Shown in pieces: positions 55,613-64,000 of a stretch of 64,000 nucleotides of DNA. The DNA comes from Fallopia convolvulus (Eukaryota > Streptophyta > Magnoliopsida > Caryophyllales > Polygonaceae), in assembly GCA_964016875.1 (NCBI GenBank), contig OZ024718.1, positions 7,197,001-7,261,000 on the forward strand, read 5' to 3'. The notes beneath the pieces were generated by a model, which searched no databases, was not told the origin of the DNA, and saw nothing but the letters and a program-made list of their open reading frames with translations. A program made the translations under genes and the position numbers. Positions within the stretch are counted from its first letter, which is position 1; each line of letters starts with the position of its first letter.

Positions 55613-57847
55613 TGATAGCATCCATTTAGGTGTTAGTTTTAGGGCATATTTATGTTTAAATATTAGGTAGTTGCTTGCATTTTGTGTGGTTTTTGTAGTT
55701 TTTGCATTTCTGTCAACTCTTGTTTTTTCGTGTTTTTAGGTCTTTATGGGGAGCAAGGATCGGTTACACGGAGTTCTGAGCCATCGTAAGTTGGAGGATT
55801 CAAGATTGAAGATGCTCAAGTATCTTTTCCAAGGATATGCAAGTCACCTTTGATGATCATTAAGCCTCAAGACGTTGTGAGAAAAGAACGCTTAAATCCG
55901 AGCTATGCATTAGAGTTGTTGTTTCGACACCTCTATCTTGTAAGACTTCGTTTTGGAGATATAGTGGTATGATGAAGTTGGTTTTGGTATCATTGGAAAG
56001 TTAATTCAAAGAGTTACTATTCATGTTGACTACGAGTCCAAATTCCAAATCGAAGGGGCTCAAAACAACCTCTGTAGTGTCACTTGATTCCTGAATTGAA
56101 AGGAAAAGCGCGGGTTGGGTAGGAAATGCGCGGCTGCACTTTTCATTGACCAAACCGCGCAACTCCAACAGAGAGAAAAGCGCGGGCAAGGGTGAAATTG
56201 CGCGACCACACTTTTGTGTGTGTGCCCGTGCATTTTACACGGGAGGTTTATAACCAACTTTTTGGGCTTCGTGTTAGGCTCTTGTGTTATTTTTGGATAT
56301 TGTGGCGTGCAATATTTTATCTTTAGGAGTTGTTTTAAGATTCTAAAAGCTTCAGTTTTTATCTTATCTATTATAATTTCAATTACAATTCGGAGAATAG
56401 GTTTTTCCTAGAGAGTTTTATCAAGAAGATATCTTTGAACCAAAATTGTAAGTTTTCATTAATTTAATTATGTTTTGCTAAATCTCTTATGTTTGACTAG
56501 TTTATTGAAATCATAGGTTGGATACTAATGTGAGGTAAAGTTAAGGATTCTTTGATAGGTATAACGATTGGAAAAATACCTCATGTTTTTACTCTAAGTC
56601 CAAATTCCAACTCGAAGGGGGTCAAAACAATCTCTAAAGTATCACGTGAATCCTGAACTAAGAGGAAAAGCGCGGGTTGGGTAGCAATTGCACATCATGC
56701 TTTTCATGGACCAAACCGCACAATTCCAAGTGAGAGAAAAGCGTGGGCAAAGGATAAATTACGCAACCGCACTTTTGTGTGTGCCCGCGCATTTTAGCGC
56801 TTCGCGGGAGGTTTATAACCAACTTTGTGGGCTTCGTGTTATGCTAGTCTTATGTTATTTTTGGATATTGTGGCTTGGGATGTTTTATCTTTAGCAGTTG
56901 TTTTAAGATTATAAAACCTTTAGTCTTTATCTTATATATTATAATTTCAATTACAATTTGGAGACTCGGGTTTTTCTAGAGATTTTTCTCAAGAAGAGAT
57001 CTTTTAAATTTAATTGTAAGTTTGCATTAATGTAATTATGTCTTGCTAAATCTCTTGTGTTTGACTAGTGTATTAAAATCATAGATTGCATACAATTGTG
57101 AGGTTTGATTAATTCTCAACAAACTTGAGTAGTTTTTATTCCCTATGATTAATTGAATCAAAGTTTATCTAGGGTTTTGTTAGGTTGATCACCTAATAAT
57201 ATTTCTAGGTTAATTTACAACTAATCTGATTAATTCTCATTTAGGATCAATTTGATTAAGTAGAATCTACAATTGTTTAGACTCATTCGGGCTATTCAAT
57301 TGTAGAAGGGAATAAATTCACAAACCAATTAGATGTTTGTTTACTCTAAGTGTTTGTTTCTATCGATATATGAATCATAAAATTGTTTATCTGAATCTAG
57401 AAGTTTTTCTAGGTCGATAGAGGATTATGGTTGTTAGACTGTTAGTTCACTAAACCCTATGTTTGGATCATAATCAATTTTAGAAGAGAATAAATTCACT
57501 AAACCCTATGTTTGAATCATAATCCACGATAGATTATTCAAGTGAATTGAAAATCAAGAGAATCAGTGATCAATAAGCACATCTATGATGGATTTAACTA
57601 GTTGAACAAGCTTTTATCCTATTTTATCAACACGAACATCTTTGAATTCTTAATTTATTTTTAATTTTCATTCTAGATTAAATAGTTACCCAAACATTCT
57701 AAAAACCCCTATTTCTATTTCTTGGAACGCAAGTAAAATCACAAATACACGAGTCTTTGTGGGATCGACCCTTACTTACCGCTCTACTGAGTTTTGTTTG
57801 TTAAGGTTTCTTTGATAGGAATAACGATTGCGAAAAATACCTCATCA
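55613..57847 (+). repeat. Gypsy-type 3' LTR with an internal LTR-like duplication
   Basis: Preceded by TTGCTTGAGGAGAAGAAAGG and the purine tract AAGCATGGGGGGAATTT (55596-55612). Starts TGATAGCATCC and ends AATACCTCATCA at 57847. The CACTA element sits 60 bp upstream, in the 3' UTR of this retroelement. A block from about 56036 is repeated from about 56599 (shift 563 bp). The first copy ends with the same TTCTTTGATAGG...ATAACGATTG...AATACCTCAT as the LTR itself. The 5' partner and coding region are not in the window. Confidence 0.65.
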
Positions 57848-57879
57848 ATGCCGAGCCTAATCCGGCCAAGAAACACCAC

Positions 57880-60010
57880 ATGTACAAGCTCCTAAACGAC
57901 TATGTTCCGCCTTTCCTCAAAGAACCCAAAAACCCTAATGTCGGCCCCTCATTTCTCGAACATGAGATTCTAGGCCAAACCATTCCTCCTCCCCGAGTGA
58001 TTCCGCCAACCATAACATGGTCACCTTACTCCCAATCTCTCTCTCTTCCTCCCTCAACAACCAACCCTTCCAAATCCACACCTTCTCCATCCAAACATGT
58101 TCTGATTGTGGACAACTTTGGTCCCGATCCTCCCAAATCCAAATCTTCAAAAGTCTCTTCTTCTAAGCCTCTAAAGAAGAAGAAAAAGTCTTCCCTTTTC
58201 TTCGTCGATTCCCTAATAGGCTCAACTAGCCCTGATTCCAATCTTCTTCCTTCCCTTCCTCCACCACCACCTTTATCTCAATCCCCCACTCGGACATCTT
58301 CTCTATCCTCTTCTCTCCCCACCTTCGGACTCTAGGAACTCTGATCCCAAAGTCCCTCTTCTTCGTCTCAACCTCCAACGAACTCTGGGAACTCTAGTCC
58401 CACAGGTCCAGTCTCTACTTTCACCACTCCTCTTCCTCCATCCGATGGGAACTCTTATCCCATCGCAAACAACAACACTTCCCCTAACCCTCAAACTCTC
58501 CCTCCCTCCAAAGAAAACTCTCCTCATCCTCCTAAAGAAAACACACCTCCTCCTCCCTCCACAAAAAACCAACCCCTCCTTCCTCACCAACATGGGAGTT
58601 CCCACCACCTCTTCTCCCTCCATGGCTAAGGTCGTCGTCACTCCGGACGATGAATCCGACAATGATGATCTGTCCATCGCCCAGATTGCCCGGAAGAAGA
58701 AACTTGCTCCTGGTCCCATCATCATGGGCGCCGCTGAGGAGAATTTCCGTCTTACCGAGATCGAGGATGAGCTCAACGTCACCATTTTCCAGACTTTGCC
58801 GCCTAAGGCCTCTAGGAAACGGCCAAGGGAGATCGGTGTTGATGATAAAGAAGAAGAAGAGGCCAAAGAATCTGATAAGGCCAACGAGGCTGATTGTGCA
58901 GAACTTGCACCAATGATGACAATGAAGAGGCAATGGAAGAGGCCTCTAAAGATGATGGGAACTTTGGTGGCAACAACGCGACCGAAGTACTAATCGTGGC
59001 TCAACTCGTCGTTGAGCATCAAGCCAACCTAGATGCTAATGCTAGGGAATACCAGCCTGCCTAGTTCCCATCAGACCATCAACAAATTGTCGTCGCTAAG
59101 GCTAGGGAACGACAGGCTTCCCAGTTCCCATTAGACGATCAACAAATTGTCGTCTCTAACCTTGTTCAAAAGAAAAGGGACCCCTTGTTGATGTTGCAAA
59201 CAACCCCTCTCCAGCAAAGAAGAAGAAGCCAATAAAGGGAAAGAAGGGCAACAAGAAGCCTATGATCGAGGAAGCCAAGGACAAGGGAACAGAGGCACCC
59301 AAGGCCTCCATTTTTTGGGAACGTAAGCTTATTACTCCCCTTGTTCTTTCTGAATCCTTCCTCTTTGACAATGGGCTTCGTGAGCTATGGGAACTCATCA
59401 AGGCCTAGAGCTGGGAACGAGTATGCGACAAGCCTGCCCTTGTCAATACAGAACAAGTTCAATTCTTCTACTCCTCCTTTAAGGTCTCCAACGACAGCAC
59501 GCAGGGAACTCTCACCATTAAAGGTGATGAGTTTATTTTCACGACGACCAACATTCGTCGCCTTTTGTTTGTTCCCATGGAAGGCCTCGACTTCCTTTCC
59601 ATCAAGAAATGGGATACCTCTGACCTCGAGGAGATCCTCTTTCTTTTGTATGACAATCGGGTTCCTACAAGGGCTACAAAACTCACAACCTCTCCTTACT
59701 GGCAAAGCTTGCTCACTAGTTTATCATCAAGGTTGTTATTCTATGGCAAGAGAAGAGGAATTCGTTCAACATTCAAGATGCTATATTTCTTTACTTCTTC
59801 CTCCAGAGAAAGCCCGTCAATCTGCCAAAAATCATCCTTAGGCACATGGAGGGTGCATAGGCCTGCCTTCCCACTCTCTTCCTTATGCCTCCTTGGTAAA
59901 GAAGCTCCTTCAAAAGGATGGGCTCTATGATGACTCAAGGGAATAAGTGGAACTCAGTCAAGAACTAGACTTGATTGTAATCTAGAAGATGCGCCATTCT
60001 GAGGCACCAG
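57880..60010 (+). pseudogene. Degraded transposon-associated plant gene (PF20167-like)
   Basis: The first part (57880-58335) reads MYKLLNDYVPPFLKEPKN and then a long S/P/K-rich stretch with KKKKKSS. Broken frames follow with ARKKKLAPGPIIMGAAEENF (58690) and KKGNKKPMIEEAKDKG (59240). From 59310: SIFWERKLITPLVLSESFLF, VQFFYSSFKVSNDSTQGTLT (59456), GDEFIFTTTNIRRLLFVPME (59525), and SPYWQSLLTSLSSRLLF (59690). In another frame, QDAIFLYFFLQRKPVNLP (59775). This pattern resembles the plant 'putative plant transposon protein' family. The family is usually the first gene of uncharacterised retroelements. Stops and frameshifts throughout; weak assignment. Confidence 0.5.
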
Positions 60011-60025
60011 CGGACCAGCAGACAT

Positions 60026-60310
60026 GAACTTTTCCTATGAGTGAGGCACCTCTTGGGAACAACCAGGTGCTCCACCATCTTGTCGTCACCTGTGATCGCA
60101 TGCTGGAAGTCCTTGTCGATGTTAGGGATCTTCTCAAGGTGAGGTCCTTATGATCTTCTCCCTCCAGGAACTTTTCCTATGAGTAAGGCACCTCTTGTGA
60201 AAAACCAGGTGCTCCATCATCTTGTCGTCACCTGTGATTGCATGTTGGAAGTCCTTGTCTATGTTAGGGGACTTATCAAGGCGAGGTCCTCATGATCTTC
60301 TCCCTCCATT
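60026..60310. repeat. Two-copy 142-bp tandem duplication
   Basis: GAACTTTTCCTATGAGT starts at 60026 and again at 60168, with a few changes between copies. Confidence 0.88.
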
Positions 60311-60708
60311 TCCCTTACCCTCTCTCTCTCCCCCATAAAAATTGTAACTCTTGTTCTATATTGTATAATTTTTGCCTAATTAATGAATGGTACTTTAGTA
60401 TGAATGTGTGTTCCCTTTAATTCTCTTTCTCATTTCTTTTTTACTTTTTGATGATGCCAAAAGAGGGAAGGACAAATTCTGAGAGATGTGTTGTTTCAGT
60501 TATCTTAGAAATGTTTTTGCTAAGGGGGAATTGGTTGCTAATAAGTTAAAACTACCTTGTCTATAAAAGTGGATTTCCCTGAAGAACTTATCACTCACAT
60601 GCATTGCACTTAACTTTTTCTTAGGAACTCATATGCATCTCATGATCTCTCTTACATTGAAATACTTGTCTTTTGAAATAGGTTTTTCATCATCGAAAAG
60701 GGAGAAAT
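60311..60708 (+). other. 3' non-coding part of a retroelement
   Basis: Contains TTGATGATGCCAAAAGAGGG and ends in the purine tract AAAAGGGAGAAAT just before the LTR start at 60709. No gene. Confidence 0.5.
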
Positions 60709-61381
60709 TGTTGGGAAAGTGTTGGTAACTCTTGTTCCAAAACATCGGAACAACGATCAAGAGCTCTCCAGTTTTGATAATGTAAAACACCATTCGAGAA
60801 CTAATGTGTTATGTCCAAGTATTTCAAGGGAACTTCAAGATGAACAGATATTCCTATTTTGGGCAAATTTACCACGTAAACGTGTTACTTGCTATAATGA
60901 GGAAAACTTAACCAAAAAACAATCGTAACGCGTTATACTCTTTAAACAAGATGAAACTCGAATGTAAAAGTAAGAAAGAAAGTAAAACTAATAAAACGGT
61001 TTGTTGATCGATTGATAATAGTAGCCCTGTTGTTCCGGATTACAAAAGAACAAATAGATTAACAAGCTATATTTTTTAGTAAAAAGAGGATCAAGACTTT
61101 TGAGAGCTCGAGAGTGTGATGGTAGGATAGCTGATGAATGGATCCCCCCTATTCTTCCCTTCGTGTGCTTTTATATTCTCCCCCTTCTTGTGACCGTTGC
61201 TGAGGTTGTGAGGCGTGATCGGATCCTACAAATGTCTCCCTTGCCCTTAATGCCATAGTCGTTACCGGAAACCTCGCTTCAAGTCGTTGCCTTGGCGCAC
61301 GTTTGAAGACCGCAGTAATGGGCTTCATCAATTTATACTAATGGTCTTCCGAATTTCAGCCTACTTCAGAGGGGCCCAACA
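60709..61381 (+). repeat. Probable 3' LTR, TGTTGGG...CCCAACA
   Basis: 673 bp with 7-bp inverted ends, directly behind a purine tract. The other LTR is not seen and no target duplication can be tested, so the right border is provisional. Confidence 0.5.
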
Positions 61382-61797
61382 ATTCCCCGGCGGCGAGTGT
61401 TTGATCTTGACGACGGTGAAGCAAGTGTTCCCAGGTGCCAGGGAATTGAGTGACGATACAAGCGTAGAAGTGTAAGGTTTGAGTTCCTTGTTTTAGTTGA
61501 TATGTTTTCCTAGTACTTAGGTTGAGAAAGTTCATTAGTGTTTCTAAGGTTTGGAGACTGTTTGGAATAGATAAGTTTGAACTTTGTCTGGTAGTATTTT
61601 AGGGAACTATCAATAAAAGAAGGATGTCCTTCAAAATCCTCCAAGAGGAGGTAGAGGTTTACCCATACAACTAGTTGGTTGTAGTGGGATTCCTCTACAA
61701 AGGAACTATGTCCCGTCCTATTTGTTTACTTGTGTTTTTCTGTGACCTTCCGTTGCCTTGGAATTGAAACAGTCCAATGTTTGTTCCCATCCCTTAG
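61382..61797. other. No gene recognised
   Basis: Contains a short stretch near 61625-61700 repeating GGATGTCC / CCTCCAAGAGG / TTCCTCTACAAAGG. Nothing assignable. Confidence 0.35.
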
Positions 61798-62229
61798 CTA
61801 ACACTTATGATCCAACCATTTTCCAACGGAGGGTTTTGACGAGGCCTTAGTTTTGAATGAATGTCTCGATTTTCGTTGGTGGGTTTGTAACATTTTATAC
61901 TTGATGCGTTCTGGCACTTCTAATTTCCAAAGTTGTTTGTAAATCCAACTCCGCCCTAGGCTCATGTTTTGCGCGAGAGATGAGCTAATAAGTCTGTATG
62001 CTAAGCTCGCCGAAAACTCACCAGAAGAATAGGGTGCCCAACATGGTTTATCTTCTTCCAAATCATTCCTTAACCCAATCGCAACAAGCTTTAGTAGGCA
62101 ATTATTGGGTAGTTTTTCAGCAAAGACACTCCAATTCCAACCCTCTCAAATGATCCACATCTCATGATTCACATACTCTAATTGACTTAAGTTGCTCCCT
62201 AGCTAATTTCCACGATAGCGGCTTGCTCT
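61798..62229 (-). pseudogene. LINE reverse-transcriptase zinc-binding region remnant
   Basis: Minus strand. NWSVFAEKLPNNCLLKLVAI near 62120, then EEDKPCWAPYSSGEFSASLAY and WIYKQLWKLEVPERIKYKML (62060-61900). This is the zf-RVT region (PF13966) that follows RT in plant LINEs (...W..IWKL.VPERI...). The zinc residues after it are lost. The upstream (minus-strand) part is separated by a solo LTR and may continue at 62940-62881. Confidence 0.72.
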
Positions 62230-62880
62230 TGTTGGGCCTAAGCCCAGAAGTCCAGTCCAAGTCCATATTCCACACAAATCTGATTTGTGGAATGAGTGGC
62301 TTTATGTGTGAGCTAGGGTAGAGGCACGAGCCTCACTTTTCAGCAGCCACAAAATTGAGAGCCCCCATTTCCTTGAGAGTGAAATTGGAGCACAAGAGTG
62401 AGGAGGGAGAAAGGAGAAGAGAGAGGAGAAATTTGGGTGAAGAAGAAGAAGAGTTCTTTCTTGCTAAGCCTGAGGTTTTCTCTCCCCTTGGAAACCTAAT
62501 CTCATGTACAAGTGTTAGCCTTCATTTTGGGAGTTCTAGAGTTGATTCTCCTTGTATTGAAGTTCTCCGGGTGTGAGATTTGAGAACACTTGTATCCGTT
62601 TGTTGATCAGTGGAATTTTGCTCTGTTGGGCGCCAATGGGTTTTTTCCCCTCCAGTTTGAGGGTTTTCCCACTTAAATCTTGGTGTTAATTTGTGCTTTG
62701 TTTTTGCTTATATTTGCTTTCTTGCTTGTGGTTGGTTTGGTTTCCACATTGTTGTTGTTGGTTTGTCGGGTTGCTTGGCTTTGTTGTCTTGGTTACGTTT
62801 GCTGTTCTACAGACTATTGTTTGCTTCCGCTGAGATTGTCTGTGGGATTAGGAGCTACTGATCGACCCATTTCCCCAACA
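62230..62880. mobile_element. Solo LTR in the LINE remnant
   Basis: 651 bp, TGTTGGGCC...TTCCCCAACA, flanked by GCTCT on both sides (62225-62229, 62881-62885). No internal retroelement sequence, so two LTRs probably recombined. Confidence 0.88.
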
Positions 62881-62940
62881 GCTCTAAGGGTCGTTCTCCT
62901 ACACACACATCCGATCGGCCAGAAGCAAGTGCTCCTACCA

Positions 62941-63186
62941 TGTTGATGAAATGTAAATCATGTTGATTTATTTTAACTGCAGTAGCGTTATTATAGTTAA
63001 CCATAGGTAGCTTACTAGAGTCAATTAACTCATGAGTTGAGTAGACAGTTAGAACCATGGTTAAGAGTACTGTATAAATGCTTGTAACAAACTGAAATGA
63101 AGTTGTCGATTTCCTCTCTGAATTTCTGGAGAATTCCTCCTTCTCTTCCATGTTCCAACTCAAAAGTTGGATCACAAACTCTTTCA
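62941..63186 (+). repeat. 5' LTR of the right-edge copia element
   Basis: About 246 bp, short as in many copia lineages. The right border is set by the terminal CA and the primer site ten bases further on. Confidence 0.7.
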
Positions 63187-63306
63187 ATTTCTTCTTGGTA
63201 TCAGAGCGTAAGGATTGATCGATCCGAGTAGGAACAGAGTTTGGGAGAGTCGACCACAAACAGAACCTCAAAATCAAGTGAAAAGGTTTCAGATCGAGCT
63301 GAGAAG

Positions 63307-64000
63307 ATGACTGATGAAGAAAGCGCCAGAATCATTGCTCGAATTGTTCAGATGGCACAAAATCAAGGTCAATCACAGAGTGATCCACTTATGCTAGGAA
63401 ATTCCGATTATCCTGGTATGTCTCTAACTACGGTCCCGTTTGATGGTACGAATTTTGTATCAAGGAGTCAACAGATTATGCTGGCTCTGGGAGAGAAATT
63501 GAAACTAGGGTTCATAGATGGGACGATCGAAAAACCAGAGGGAAACCCTTTAGATCTAGCTATGTGGGAAAGAGCTGATAGAATGGTTGCTTGTTGGGTT
63601 TTGAACTCGGTGACAAAGGATGTTTCGGGATCCTTCATTTATGTTAGCTCAGCTAGAGCGATGTGGAAGGAGATTTTGGAGCGGTTTAGTCATAGTAATG
63701 CTCCATTGATATATCAGCTTAAGCAGGAACTGAATCGAATTACGCAAGGGAATCTGTTTGTTACTGCGTACTATGGCAAGCTTAAAAGATGTTGGGATGA
63801 GTTACAACTGATGAATGGGATACCTGATTGTAGATGTGGAGCACTAGTTAAGTGTGAGTGCCGGGTAATTGCAAAGGTACAGGAATTGGAAGATCAGGAC
63901 AGATTAATGCAGTTTCTGATCAACCTCAATGGTGAGTTTGATGTAGTGAGAACACATGTGCTGTCACAGGATCCATTGCCTAAGCTGAGTAAGGCATATA
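63307..64000 (+). CDS. copia gag (gag-pol) N-terminal part, cut by the window edge
   Basis: ATG at 63307, 231 codons without a stop to the end. MTDEESARIIARIVQMAQNQ, then LTTVPFDGTNFVSRSQQIML and ALGEKLKLGFIDGT, the N-terminal copia gag domain (PF14244 type). Next come AMWKEILERFSHSNAPLIYQ and YYGKLKRCWDELQLMNGIPD with the CRCGALVKCEC cysteine cluster typical of this gag, then DRLMQFLINLNGEFDVVRTH. No break in the visible part, so this could belong to a young copy. Confidence 0.85.
   Translation, partial: MTDEESARIIARIVQMAQNQGQSQSDPLMLGNSDYPGMSLTTVPFDGTNFVSRSQQIMLALGEKLKLGFIDGTIEKPEGNPLDLAMWERADRMVACWVLNSVTKDVSGSFIYVSSARAMWKEILERFSHSNAPLIYQLKQELNRITQGNLFVTAYYGKLKRCWDELQLMNGIPDCRCGALVKCECRVIAKVQELEDQDRLMQFLINLNGEFDVVRTHVLSQDPLPKLSKAY

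Larger units (their letters stand above)
62941..64000 (+). mobile_element. 5' end of a Ty1/copia retrotransposon, continues beyond the window
   Basis: 5' LTR about 62941-63186 (TGTTGATGAAATG...CTTTCA), with TATA box TGTATAAATGC near 63071. The primer site TGGTATCAGAGC is at 63196-63207 (initiator Met tRNA). Gag follows and is open to the edge. Confidence 0.85.

Noticed and set aside
58303..58933. Minus-strand frames of 130-190 codons
   Set aside because: Complement of the serine/proline-rich part of the plus-strand transposon gene; rich in S, G and R by composition only.
62855..63277. Minus-strand 140-codon frame at the right edge
   Set aside because: It crosses a solo-LTR border, a LINE scrap, a copia LTR and the primer site, so it is a chance frame.

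Overview
The window is nuclear DNA of a flowering plant, most likely a eudicot. Genes have GT-AG introns. The repeats are plant lineages: Tat-type and Athila-type Ty3/gypsy, Ty1/copia, MULE, CACTA, Helitron, hAT and Stowaway-like MITEs, and LINE fragments. No bacterial, organellar or viral genome is seen. The only gene that looks intact is at the left edge: a trihelix/SANT-like, coiled-coil DNA-binding protein (773-2014). A collapsed ABCF-type ABC ATPase pseudogene and an RNase H scrap follow it.

Layout. 4686-16887 is a complete 12.2 kb Tat-lineage Ty3/gypsy element on the minus strand, flanked by the duplication TTATT. Its gag-pol is broken. It has two tandem arrays (55 bp and 45 bp units) behind pol and a spliced antisense gene of the 'putative gypsy-type transposon' kind. 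17147-17850 holds a Stowaway-like MITE and a SINE-like sequence. 18395-38822 is a tandem duplication of a tryptophan synthase beta (TSB)-like gene. Copy 1 keeps its promoter and first two exons but loses its 3' part at 19680. Copy 2 is spread over 17 kb because of nested insertions: a solo LTR in its leader (duplication TAGTA), a MULE in exon 1, a Ty1/copia element in exon 2 (AAGCT), a Helitron and a hAT MITE in the next intron, and a 1.4 kb LTR element in exon 3 (CGTTA). Both copies lack the catalytic glutamate of canonical TSB.

39620-57847 is nested transposon territory. There is a gag-only copia remnant, a second MITE, and a CACTA element (41848-55550, GTG duplication). The CACTA element is split by a 9.7 kb Athila-type retroelement (44117-53860, AGGAG duplication) and itself lies just upstream of a gypsy LTR (55613-57847). 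57880-60310 carries a degraded transposon-associated gene. It is followed by an LTR, a LINE remnant, a solo LTR (GCTCT duplication) and the 5' end of a Ty1/copia element that runs off the right edge.

The most unusual signals are these: (i) a perfect 10-bp palindrome, TCGTTAACGA, 15 times in the Athila element, mostly in pairs 21 or 23 bp apart, in LTR, UTR and coding DNA alike; (ii) the TSB-like pair without its catalytic Glu; (iii) a MULE whose transposase C-terminus is fused to an OTU protease domain, beside a convergent plant-mobile-domain gene, with the transposase core deleted; (iv) hairpin-bearing satellite arrays in the Tat element with a possible seed unit in its antisense intron; (v) two perfect 34-36 bp palindromes at or in the CACTA element. 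All calls are by reading; no database search or alignment program was run.
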